60,000 nt of DNA from NCBI GenBank assembly GCA_903813345.2, contig CAIIXF020000011.1, positions 21,437,754 through 21,497,753 of the forward strand, in the 5' to 3' direction. The notes under the pieces are model-generated. The model was given only the letters and a program-made list of their open reading frames with translations. It ran no database searches and was not told the origin of the DNA. This DNA is from Owenia fusiformis (Eukaryota > Annelida > Polychaeta > Sabellida > Oweniidae). Shown here one piece after another: positions 11,535 to 21,064 of the stretch (positions are counted from its first letter, which is position 1; every line of letters begins with the position of its first letter). A program made the translations under genes and the position numbers.

Positions 11535-12388
11535 ATTGAACCTAATTTGCCCAAACCTCATGTTTGCTGAAGTCCGAGTATTTGTAGGATTCCGAGTTCA
11601 AATGTCGGGGTGTTCATAATGGTTCTCTTCATGTAAATGGTTCTTGAAAAGTGGGTACAGGGTGAACAATTTTTTTCTTTTGTGTTAGATTATATATTTT
11701 TGGGATATGGGGTTTTGGGGGTTTGTCATGTCACCACCACGTATTGTTCTAGTCTCCAAATTTTTTGTGGTGGCAGTTGAGGTTCAGCAGTTGGCGTTTG
11801 GTATTTGGTACATGTGGTTTGCGTCTCATGAATTGATTATACCTTTTGTACATGATGATGTGAGGCTGGGAAGTAGTATTGTGCCACCACCTGATTAAAC
11901 AGCATCACATGTACAAAGAGCATGACCATGATCCGTAGTCATGGTCTACAGCACTTTTGTGAACAAGTATTACGTTCAAGGGGAAAAGGATCATGTCATT
12001 AAATCAATGTTGCTGAGCGATTATTGGACAAAATGATATTTGGTTAAAAAATGAAAATTGCCTTTTTGCAAAACAAGTGTTTTGAAGTAAGAGGGTTAAG
12101 GAAAGGGGGATTAAGAAAACTGAGCTTTATATATTCTGCAAGAACATGTATTTTATGTTTTGCATAGCAAAACAAAGAGGATTGACTTAAATGTCTAACA
12201 CATACCCCCACTTCTATACCATGCAACATTTAAAATGCAATATGTGTGATGCGAGACAGACCTGGCTATATACAAGTCTCAGACTGAGGCAGCTCGGTGA
12301 AAAAATCCTAATGGGATTTTTAGCTTGTAAAAGGGACTGGGCAATATAATATGTTTAATGTAGTAACAGTTGTTGTTTCTGTTTACAG
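11535..12388. other. No gene recognised
   Basis: Flank of the inverted-repeat structure up to the first CUB-gene exon. An open frame at 11707-11898 (plus) resembles no known domain; it includes ATGTCACCACC next to TTGGCGTTTGG, motifs also seen in the dispersed family near 49300 and 57900, so it is probably repeat-derived. Confidence 0.5.
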
Positions 12389-12427
12389 ACTTTGGTATAC
12401 AGACAGGTGAACAAGACCAGCATATGG
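12389..12427 (+). CDS. CUB gene, 39-nt microexon upstream of the alternative pair
   Basis: A pyrimidine-rich acceptor (TGTTTCTGTTTACAG) precedes 39 nt and GTGAGT follows. In the frame required by the next exons it reads F-G-I-Q-T-G-E-Q-D-Q-H-M with one leftover base. That base completes an Asp codon with exon A or a Val codon with exon B. No domain is recognisable in so short a piece; support comes from the two splice sites and the matching phase. Confidence 0.5.
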
Positions 12428-15400
12428 GTGAGTAAATAATGTAATAAATACCAAAAATGAATAAAACTTATGTTACCATTGAAAGAAAGATCAAATACAG
12501 AATGCATCTAATGCATCAAGCAAAATCTATTGTATAATATTTCATTCTTCTAATATGGGAATGTGAATACGATCACTGTGCAATTGTGTAACCATATATA
12601 GACTTTAAACTTGGTCTAAACAAATCTTCTAAATATACATTTGTTTATGAAATTCATGAAAACTTGGATATCTTAACTTTTTTGTTGTTCGCTTTTATGG
12701 TACCAGTAAATGGTGTCACTCCTTTCTTGTGATACATACATGTATCTGTTCATATTTGGCATATCATTTCTGGAAACACTGTAAATTTTATGTTAAAGTG
12801 ATTATTTTGCTGAAACTTTTATGTTTTGTTTTAGATATAATATAGACTTTTAGACAACAAATCAACAAAAGAATTCTAATTTATGTTAGTAACCTTTTTA
12901 GACTCCAAATGCCCCCTTCCAGCTCAAAGAATCCATACTTAATTCGTTGTTAACTTCACTTTATACTTCACATAGATTTTGATACAAAACATCTTTCCTG
13001 ATAATCCCAAGGCTTGAAAAAGATTGCTGACATTGAATGCAAAAAAGTAAAAGCAAATTATAAGCAGTACATGCATTGCTTATACATGTACTGCTTATAC
13101 ATGTATTTTCTTATAGGCAATGTTTTAGCTCTACTGAAAAGAGGATTTGTAACAAAGTCTGTTGATTATGATGTTAATTGAAGGCTATTTAAACAAAATA
13201 AAAATATGTTGTATTTTAGCATTAGAAATATATTAGACACTTTAGAGCCCCTTTTTATATTTTTATTTTTTACATGTCTATTGCATAAGTGTTCAATTTC
13301 TTTGTAGATTGCAAGTTTCATTATCGGGCCACCAAGGCGAAAAATGGCTCCGTTCATACCCCAAATTACCCAGGATTATACCCACGTAACACGGAGTGTC
13401 AATTCATATTTTGGGGACTGGCTGACGAGATTATTCGTATTTCTTTTATCGTTTTTGATGTTGAGGCTGATGATATGTTGTAAGTTACAGCCTGATGGGG
13501 AGATAATAGACATTATTATCCTGCTGTCATGTTTCTCATTCTGTGATTGGTTCAACATGCATCACATGACGTTAAATATCCAGTGATATTTCCCTGTGAT
13601 GCTTATACTGTTCATTTAATGCAAATATTTCCAACAGGCCCGTAGCCAGGGGGGTTCAATGGGTTTCGAGCGAACTCCCCCCCCCCTGGCCAAAAAATCT
13701 TTCAAAATCATGCAGTTTTTCACCATTCTGAGCACTTTTTAAGTAATTTTGGCCATTTTTGGATTAAGATTGTCACAAGTGAACCCCCCCTGAAATTTTT
13801 CAAAAAGTGAACCCCCCTTGCCAAATCCTGGCTACGGGCCTGTCCAACTGAACACTTCATCTTTTAATATCCTTTCACCCTTGTTGAGTGAGAAACTAAT
13901 AACAGTGAATAATAAAACAAATATCAGAGGTGTCATATTGCATCACATCTCAAGTCACACAATATTTTCTGAGTTCTCTAGCAAATATTGTGATTTGTTG
14001 TCATGGAGATGTGAAATATGATAATGATGCATCTGTTTTTAGAGAGATTTCTCATCCTACAATTTTAGATGAAATGCCATAGAATCCATAGATGTTGTGA
14101 CAATGAAACTTTTAAATACATGATGTCATTCAAAATTATCTCAAATTGATTTAGGGAGGCCTTAAAGTTTAAGTTTATTTGGTTCAAAAATTAAAGTTGC
14201 AACTAATAGTAGGTTGATCAATAAGTTCTTGGAAAATTGTTTCATATTTTTATTCCCAATATGTTATTTAAACCTCTCTGAAATAGTTTAGGATGAGTTG
14301 ATCTGCTCTTCTGTACACGTTTCTGATTGTTGTTCTTTAAATAAACCTTCGTGTGGATCAATGATGCAATGTTAAACTCTTAAAGGTGAGAGATGTGTCA
14401 ATCAATAAATTCCTTATAATTGTCAGTAAAACAAATTCCTTGCTATTTTTCCTCAAATATTAAGCTTCTTGAATGAATGGCTCATAAGAAGATTAACTCA
14501 TTGCTGGCAAAGCTACTTTTGGAGGTTTTCTGCTGGTGACTGGCAATTTTGATGGAAAATTAAGCAAAATTGCATGTTTTCACATTAGCATAAAATAGAC
14601 TCTATCAACACCCTATGCGCTAAGTTGCCATTTGAAGCCAATGACAAAATATTTCAATTGCACCCTACCAGGTTCCTCTAGTGACCCCTATTAGAATATT
14701 TGGTAAGATAATTCAGGTACAGATTATGTGACAGTTACTGGACATCACCCCGAGATATCTTGGGTTGGTCAGATACGATTATGACGTCATAGACAAAAAT
14801 ATCTCGATGTTGGTCAGCAATGAGTTAAGCACCATTCCTTTGAAATGGTTTTGAATCTATCCATAGGGAACTTAGGAAGATTCATTTAAAAGCAATGGAA
14901 TGCTGAGGAACTTTTGGTGCAGTCCTCTAAAGAATAAAAAATAGTTTGATACAATGATAAACAATGAACCCCCCACTTTAATTGATCCACCAAGGCCACC
15001 ATCACTGTTTTTCTCTTCTTTATGTCCTGTGATTGTTGCATTTATGTGTTTTCTACTTAATGTTTGTCAGTGTCTACAGCTGCTTTAAATGTAGTGTTTT
15101 TTCAGGTACTGCTGACTCTTCTTCAACAACACATCATCACTGCATCATTTATGAAAATTTTAGAAAATTCTAAAAACTCATTTGTTTGTCCCAGTTTCAT
15201 AATTTTATTCAATTTTCAGTTTTTGATTTCAGGATTTGGTTCAGCGCATTATGATTTCAATACATTTATCGATTTCGTTTGAATCTGTTAAAAATTTGTG
15301 TTACAATTTATGTTGACATTTTCTTCTACTTGCAGTGTGTGGGTTTATATACAAAAGTCAAAAATCAAGAAATGGTACTTTTACCTCTCCGAACTATCCG

Positions 15401-18042
15401 GGTTTTTATCCCCGGAACACAGAATGTCATTATTATTTCTATGCTGGGAAGGGTGAAAAGGTCCACATTTCGTTCCTAGTTTTCGATGTAGAGGGTATAC
15501 CCCCAAAGTAAGTATGAATTGAAATTTTCCTATAATACCCAACAACCTAATGTCTCCAATGTGCCATTTTTAGAATGTCCTAGTTTGAGATATATTTATG
15601 AGTGAGGTACATGTACTTATCGCAGAGGGGGGGTAGCTGTCACTGGAATAGACAGATTCATTTAGTGTTAAATTTCTCTCTAAGATATAGTAGAGCTTAA
15701 CTTCATGCCTTTATGGAAAAAGATCTTGAATCCATATGTGGTCATAGTCAAATCATTCATGTACTGTTGATGTTGGAGATGAACGTTTTCAACTAAAGCT
15801 CTGCATTATATACAGAGGTCTCTGTACAATAACAATGCAAAGTCTGTGTAAAGTGTAGAGACTTTATGGACACCTTGTATTTCATTACATGCTCAACACT
15901 TTTAACAAGGACATTAATAAGTTCTTAAAAAGTATTTTAGTTTTCGATAATAACTTCTAAAAATGGCACATTGATGGTTTCCCTCCCCATAACCTAAGAT
16001 TATTTATTGTGTGCCATTTGATCAGTACAGGGTGTCATACAAGTGTGAATAATGTTATTCAAACACCTTTCTGGAACTTCTGTTATGGTTATATTAATTT
16101 TAGCTTAAAGTATTGGTATATGTGCTGTGCTTCAGCTTTCCTGCAGCGCCCACATTTATGCAATTTATTGAATTAACTAATATTATTAATGACTGATGGC
16201 TAGCTATTTTTTCAAATATTGATTATAGTAATTTTTAACAAACTAAAATATTGTCTAGTCTTGTTGAATAGTATACACTGTTTTGTGATTTTGTGATAGC
16301 TTTGCTATATTGTGTTGTGATATATACTGTGACCTTTGACATTTGTGAACTTGTAGAGAAAAGTATGGGTGAGTTGGAGTACCATCTATTGGATAAACTA
16401 AATTTACCTTTCCCGCACCTCCTTGATATTTAGTCTACTGCATAGCCCCAGGAATGACTCAGATTCAATTGTATACTCCATACCAAGAGGGCTGTGCACT
16501 AGACTTTACAAACATATTGCATATATATCTGTAAATGTGGCCCCAACAAATGTTACATTGGTTAATAGCTTCATCATGTAAAAAGAGAGGAACATATAAA
16601 CTTGCAATGCAAGAAAATGCTAGAATACTAGTTTGTCATTAAAATGCTTAAATCTGTTGAAGCATGGCCTCCCGAAACTTGTCAAATTTACCCCAGTGTC
16701 AGACTGTCAGGTACTACATCCAGGCCTCACAAGGAAAACATGAGAGAGCTCAACCAGTGTAACTAAAATAACTAAAAAATATACAGAGTGGGCCAAAAAA
16801 TACAAAATCATGATTTTGGTGTTTCATTATTTTTGGCTTACCCTGTATATACATGTATGCAGGTTTCCCCAGATTTCCTTATATTGTATACTAAGCTGGA
16901 TTTATGTTCAGGGGTGTATTTCTAGAACAGTCCTTATTGAGAAAATCCATTTGTAAAAAATAAAATCATTACATGTATTTCATAAAACTAATTTCGAATT
17001 GAATTTAGAATGTTTCAGAAATTCATCCCAAAATTATTGGCAATTTAATTTCATCATTGTTATTCAACTGTACAAATCGATCATTATTTGTTTCATGAAG
17101 GCATTTTATTTTCATTTCTGACTCTAGCAGGTAAGTATATATTATGCGTCTCCACGGTGACACCCATGCACAAACTACTTCCTTCATCAACTGGGGTTTG
17201 TCCACCCCACCTTGAAAACTTATCTCATATTTAAGAATGTAATCTGTGCCAAATTAAACCAAAACTAATCACAATGTTTCTAAAAATCACAAATAGACAT
17301 AGTTCCATATACAAAAAATCACATTATAATCACAATAGGCAAATTAATTCTCAGCTATGAACATATTACATGTAAGTTTACTCAAGCAACATGTTTCATG
17401 CATGGCCTATGTAAGTGGGATCCATATTGCAAATGTGAGCAAACACTTTCAACCATTCGAAAATAGGCAATAGTTTGTCTCTCCTCCCGAAATAGCTCTT
17501 TTTGTCAAAGTTAGGACTTCAGACACATATTCCACCAAATGGAGAATTAGCACATCATTATTCAATGTTTCTTTGCATGTGTGTTTTGCATAGACGTACA
17601 GTGTACTACAACAACTAGAAAATACTTAAATTGTAGATGTAAATCACTAGCAAAATGAATGTTAAAAATTGTCATGAAAAATTTAATCAAATGATTGTGT
17701 CTCAAGATTTAAAAAGTGAAAATTAAATTCAAATGTGAAACCAACTGTCGCAAGCTATAATTAGATCAAACCCGTAAAAAATGGTGATGGGAAGTTTCAT
17801 CAAAAATTCACATTGTCCTTTGTTGTGTTTCAGGTGCTCAGAGGAATCCTTAAGTGATTACGTTGAGTTCAGTAACTTCAACCATATAGTCGACAGAAAA
17901 ATGTCAAGATATTGTGGTAATAGAGCGAGACCACCAAAGTTTATAGACTCTGACGCAGAATTTTTCAGAGTAACTTTTAAATCTAATCATATCTATGACG
18001 GACATGGCTTTGAGGCTTTCTACCAGTTTAGAGAAGTGCACG
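12389..18042 (+). CDS. CUB-domain protein, SOL-1/neuropilin-tolloid-like (internal exons)
   Basis: Four phase-compatible exons: 12389-12427, 13308-13479 (A), 15336-15507 (B) and 17834-18042. A and B each encode the first half of a CUB domain (C1, then S-P-N-Y-P or T-P-N-Y-P, Y-P-R-N-T-E-C as C2, then F-D-V-E); the last exon encodes the second half (C3, S-D-Y-V-E-F, R-Y-C-G with C4, F-F-R-V-T-F, G-F-E-A-F-Y). The acidic residues known to bind calcium in cbCUB domains (Glu of F-D-V-E, Asp of S-D-Y-V-E, Asp near the end) are present. CUB domains are extracellular binding modules; the wording of this domain is closest to what I recall of SOL-1, a glutamate-receptor auxiliary protein, but the subfamily is inferred. 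The signal peptide, other CUB domains and the C-terminus are not found here. A and B appear mutually exclusive by frame. Confidence 0.75.
13308..13479 (+). CDS. CUB gene, alternative exon A (first half of CUB)
   Basis: 172 nt, acceptor TTTCTTTGTAG, donor GTAAGT. Reads C-K-F-H-Y, N-G-S-V-H-T-P-N-Y-P, Y-P-R-N-T-E-C, then F-I-V-F-D-V-E-A-D-D-M, ending two bases into a codon. Joined to 17834 it gives an intact CUB domain. It shares 28 of 56 whole residues with exon B, with the same length and the same phases at both ends. Confidence 0.8.
13635..13842. mobile_element. Non-autonomous DNA transposon, TIR CAGGCCCGTAGCCAGG, copy 1
   Basis: 208 bp bounded by CAGGCCCGTAGCCAGG and its inverse CCTGGCTACGGGCCTG. 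A 5-bp direct repeat, TCCAA, lies at 13630-13634 and 13843-13847 and reads as a target-site duplication. The interior has C- and G-runs and no coding capacity. It sits in the intron just after exon A. A second copy at 25430-25600 lies in the opposite orientation. Confidence 0.85.
13848..15335. other. Intron between alternative exons A and B
   Basis: Intron sequence; the whole intron from 13480 is 1,856 nt. I looked for a missing second-half CUB exon (C3, D-Y-V-E, Y-C-G) that would pair with exon A here and found none. No other gene seen. Confidence 0.6.
15336..15507 (+). CDS. CUB gene, alternative exon B (first half of CUB)
   Basis: 172 nt, acceptor TCTTCTACTTGCAG, donor GTAAGT. Reads C-G-F-I-Y, N-G-T-F-T-S-P-N-Y-P, Y-P-R-N-T-E-C, then F-L-V-F-D-V-E-G-I-P-P and two bases of the next codon. 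It starts and stops at the same codon phases as exon A, so it can replace A but cannot follow it in frame. The S-P-N-Y-P form is the commoner CUB motif; exon A has T-P-N-Y-P. Confidence 0.85.
15508..17833. other. Intron before the shared CUB exon
   Basis: No gene seen. It holds a small inverted repeat (ATGTGCCATTTTTAGAA near 15558, inverted near 15955), a 62-bp mariner-type palindrome at 16784-16845 and otherwise AT-rich sequence. Confidence 0.6.
16784..16845. mobile_element. 62-bp mariner-type palindrome
   Basis: Starts CAGAGTGGGCCAAAAAATAC and ends GGCTTACCCTG, flanked by TA on both sides. The two halves pair around AAAATCATGATTTT. The ends match the CAGGGTGGGCC termini of the elements at 51880 and 55485, so this is a minimal Tc1/mariner-type MITE. 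Confidence 0.7.
17834..18042 (+). CDS. CUB gene, shared exon (second half of CUB)
   Basis: 209 nt, acceptor GTTGTGTTTCAG, donor GTAGGT. The first base completes the codon left by exon A or B, then C-S-E-E-S-L-S-D-Y-V-E-F, later R-Y-C-G-N, F-F-R-V-T-F-K-S-N and G-F-E-A-F-Y-Q-F. It supplies C3 and C4 of the CUB domain and ends one base into a codon. Read from the 12389 exon directly, without A or B, the frame hits a TAA at 17851-17853. Confidence 0.9.
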
Positions 18043-18466
18043 GTAGGTGTTGTTTTTTTTGTTTTTAGAAATATGTTTTTATGAAATATCTATGCATTTA
18101 CTATTTCTGTTCTACTTTTTTGAAATATTTCTAAGAAATACTCATTGACTAATTCTTATTTATTAGGAACATTTTTATGCATTTACTATTTTTATTTTAA
18201 TTTTTAAGAAATATTTTCTATGAAATACCCCAGTATATACTTTTTTGTTTTGTTTTTCAGAAATATTTTCGATGAAATACTAATGCATTTATTATTTCGA
18301 AGAAATATTTTCATCATATTTATTTAACTTTTTATTTTCCCCTCAAAATGCTGAGTTATTTTGAATCATTGATAAATTGAATTACTGTATATAGAGAATG
18401 ATACACTGGCATACTCTAATTGCTGCACATGTAATATCAATTTGTTGTATATATTGTTGTACCCTA
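18043..18466. other. Intron with degenerate T-rich repeats
   Basis: Repeated AGAAATATTTTC / ATGCATTTACTATTT motifs occur three or four times at roughly 95-bp spacing between about 18060 and 18330. Nothing coding seen. Confidence 0.5.
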
Positions 18467-18932
18467 AAATAAAGCCATTGATTAATGTGTGTTTGCCACC
18501 TAAGGTAAAGCCATTGATTAATGTGTGTTTGCCACCTAAAGTAAAGCCATTGATTAATGTGTGTTTGCCACCTAAAGTAAAGCCATTGATTAATGTGTGT
18601 TTGCCACCTAAAGTAAAGCCATTGATTAATGTGTGTTTGCCACCTAAAGTAAAGCCATTGATTAATGTGTGTTTGCCACCTAAAGTAAAGCCATTGATTA
18701 ATGTGTGTTTGCCACCTAAAGTAAAGCCATTGATTAATGTGTGTTTGCCACCTAAAGTAAAGCCATTGATTAATGTGTGTTTGCCACCTAAAGTAAAGCC
18801 ATTGATTAATGTGTGTTTGCCACCTAAAGTAAAGCAATTGATTAATGTGTTTTTGCCACCTAAAGTAAAGCCATTGATTAATGTGTGTTTGCCACCTAAA
18901 GTAAAGCCATTGATTAATGTGTGTTTGCCATT
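18467..18932. repeat. 36-bp minisatellite (13 copies)
   Basis: Unit GCCATTGATTAATGTGTG plus TTTGCCACCTAAAGTAAA, repeated about 13 times with almost no variation; one copy has GCAATTG and TTTTTG changes. Because 36 is divisible by three and the unit has no stop in several frames, long open frames run through it on both strands (18366-19037 minus, 18382-18837 minus, 18442-19092 plus). These are artefacts of the repeat. Its uniformity suggests recent expansion. Confidence 0.95.
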
Positions 18933-19119
18933 GATGACATTCCTATTTATCTTACATAAAACATACATTCCAGATCCACTCTCCACCAGGCAGCAGAGGG
19001 GAGTAGGATCAGGAAGCCACCATGCTAAAGTAACCAAGTTTATGCTCTGTTTTATGGTCTTATATTATGTGAGTCCACTCGGATCATTATAATATATGCA
19101 GTCACCCATTGGGGGCAAT

Positions 19120-19310
19120 TGGGATGAAAGAACTTAATGAGACAAAAGTGATCAAAGTGATCGACAAGTGATCTATGTGACAGAAATGGAGAAAGTGTTC
19201 ATGAACTAATCTGTGCGATAGAATGGAACAAATGTTCAAAAACTAGGATGTTACAGAAATGAACAAGATGTTCGTAAACTTATGTGTGACAGTAATGAAC
19301 AAAATGACGC
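19120..19310. repeat. Degenerate ~50-bp tandem repeat
   Basis: Four or so diverged units share AATGAACAAAATG-, GTTCATGAACTAAT- and GTGACAGAAATG-type blocks. Non-coding. Confidence 0.5.
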
Positions 19311-19749
19311 GCTCCATTGTAACAGTTGTCCTTGTTGTGAGCCAATGGTCAGGTACAATGCACTGAAGAAACTTCTCTCAGAGATTAGCACACATAAAGG
19401 AGAAGAAAGAACTGCAAGACATGTAGATGTATGCAACCAAGTTATATAGCAGACAGGGTGTGGCAATTTTTATGATGCTGTGCATATCAACATAAAAATA
19501 CTGAGAAATTGGGGCTAAAAGGAAATTCATCTGGTCTTTGTGGTGTACATGTTTATTCATTTTATTCCATAAGAGACAGTAAAGTCTGTGAGAGGGGTCT
19601 AGTATAAAATGTTTACTTGGTTGAATGTGAATGTAAATAATGACCCTGAGTGGTAATGATTTTGTAAACCTTCCTCTTGTGAATGCCGATGACAAGTTTC
19701 TGCTACAATACAAAGTGATATATTACTATATTAATTCACACATTATTAT

Positions 19750-20030
19750 GTCAAGAAAAAGACCAAAGTGTTTACCTTTCACATAGAAAGGTGTTTACAC
19801 TAGAGAGGTGTTTACACTAGAATGGCATTCACATTAGAGAGGTGTACAGTACACATCAGAAATATGCCCATAAGTGAATCAGATCCAAAAAGACTTTTAA
19901 AATTAAAATGCAGTATGTAATGCAATACGTGTATGGTGAGAAAATATTGCAATGTAAATTGATGGAAGGGTTGTCTTGTATTAAGGCATTGTACGTTGTG
20001 AAATCATTGTATTTAATGACAATATGGTAC
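19750..20030. other. Intergenic or intronic, GTGTTTACACTAGA repeats
   Basis: Three short copies of AGAGGTGTTTACACTAGA lie at about 19785-19850, then AT-rich sequence. No gene recognised. Confidence 0.4.
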
Positions 20031-20034
20031 AATA

Positions 20035-20400
20035 TACAAAGTGGTACAGTAAAGTATACTGCAGTGCAGTACTGTATTGTACTTGTATAGTACAGTGTAA
20101 TGCAGTACACTAAATCACAGTATAGTACATTACAGTACAATACAATAAAGTGCACAATATTATAATACAGTACAGTGCATTGCAATACACTGATAATGCA
20201 AATGCAACACACAATACAGTGCAGTACATGACATTTTGACAATGTAATGCACTGTAGTAGTACAATACTCTATAATGCATTGCAGTGCAATGACAATGTA
20301 ATGCACTATATTAGTAAAATACATGTATTCTATTACGCATTGCAGTGCAATGACAATGTAAGGCATTGTAGTACAATATACTACAGTACACTGTAGTATA
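20035..20400. repeat. Low-complexity TACAGTA / TGCAATGCA tract
   Basis: About 365 bp composed almost wholly of degenerate TACAGTA, AGTACA, GCAGTAC and TGCAATG words, many of them self-complementary (GTACAGTAC, TACTGTAGTA types). A longer unit, GCAGTGCAATGACAATGTAA, occurs near 20283 and 20344, with a related copy near 20240. Open frames across it on both strands are compositional. Confidence 0.8.
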
Positions 20401-20778
20401 GGATTGGGTGTACAGCAGCGTGTGATTTAAAGTAATCAGTGCAATATTTTGGATTATGATTGTATGATTGAATTAGCAAATGACTTCTAGACTAAGTGTA
20501 TACCTATATAATATCTAGATAGACAGACTTATAATTAGAAACCAGCTTAAATGTCAAAATCTCAATGAATTAACTGCTGTCTGTAATGGATGGTCAACGT
20601 TTTCATAAATTTTTGTGATCACATTTTTAAAAAAAATGGAAAGGGCATTCTTGTGAGATTTATTTTCACATTGAAAAGTTTAAATGTTATATATGAATGT
20701 TTTGTAAGAAAGAGAAATGCTGAGAAGTGTTCACTCAGAGAGGTGTTCAAATTGACAGGTTCTACTGTTATGCATTCT

Positions 20779-21064
20779 CAGGCCTGTCAACTGTCCCGCA
20801 ATTTGCGTATTTGTCACGCATTTGCTGAAGAATTTGAAGTCACGCCAGTTATTTTTGCGTGACAGAAAATGTCACGCAAATACGCATTTTACCTGGTAAT
20901 TGTCAAGCAAAAATATTTCTGTAGAATTTTTTTAAAAAAGATCGTCTACACAGCAAAAATACGAACGCCAGAAAAAAAATGTACGCATTTCGTTCGGACT
21001 TTTCACGCGAATTACGTATATGTCACGCATTCCGTTCGAAATTTTTCCCAAGTTGACAGGCCTG
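20779..21064. mobile_element. TCACGCA-rich element, intact copy with TIRs
   Basis: 286 bp bounded by CAGGCCTGTCAACT and AGTTGACAGGCCTG, flanked on each side by CATTCT, a likely target-site duplication. The interior holds TCACGCATTTGCTG, GTCACGCAAATACGC and ACGCATTTCGTTCGGAC, matching 6549-6850 and the split copy at 39265-41640. It has no coding capacity, so it is a non-autonomous DNA transposon; superfamily not assigned. Confidence 0.8.

Noticed and set aside
18366-19092. Long open frames on both strands (up to 223 codons) with repeated peptides
   Set aside because: They come from the 36-bp minisatellite, whose length is a multiple of three; frames on both strands stay open, and no conserved domain is present.
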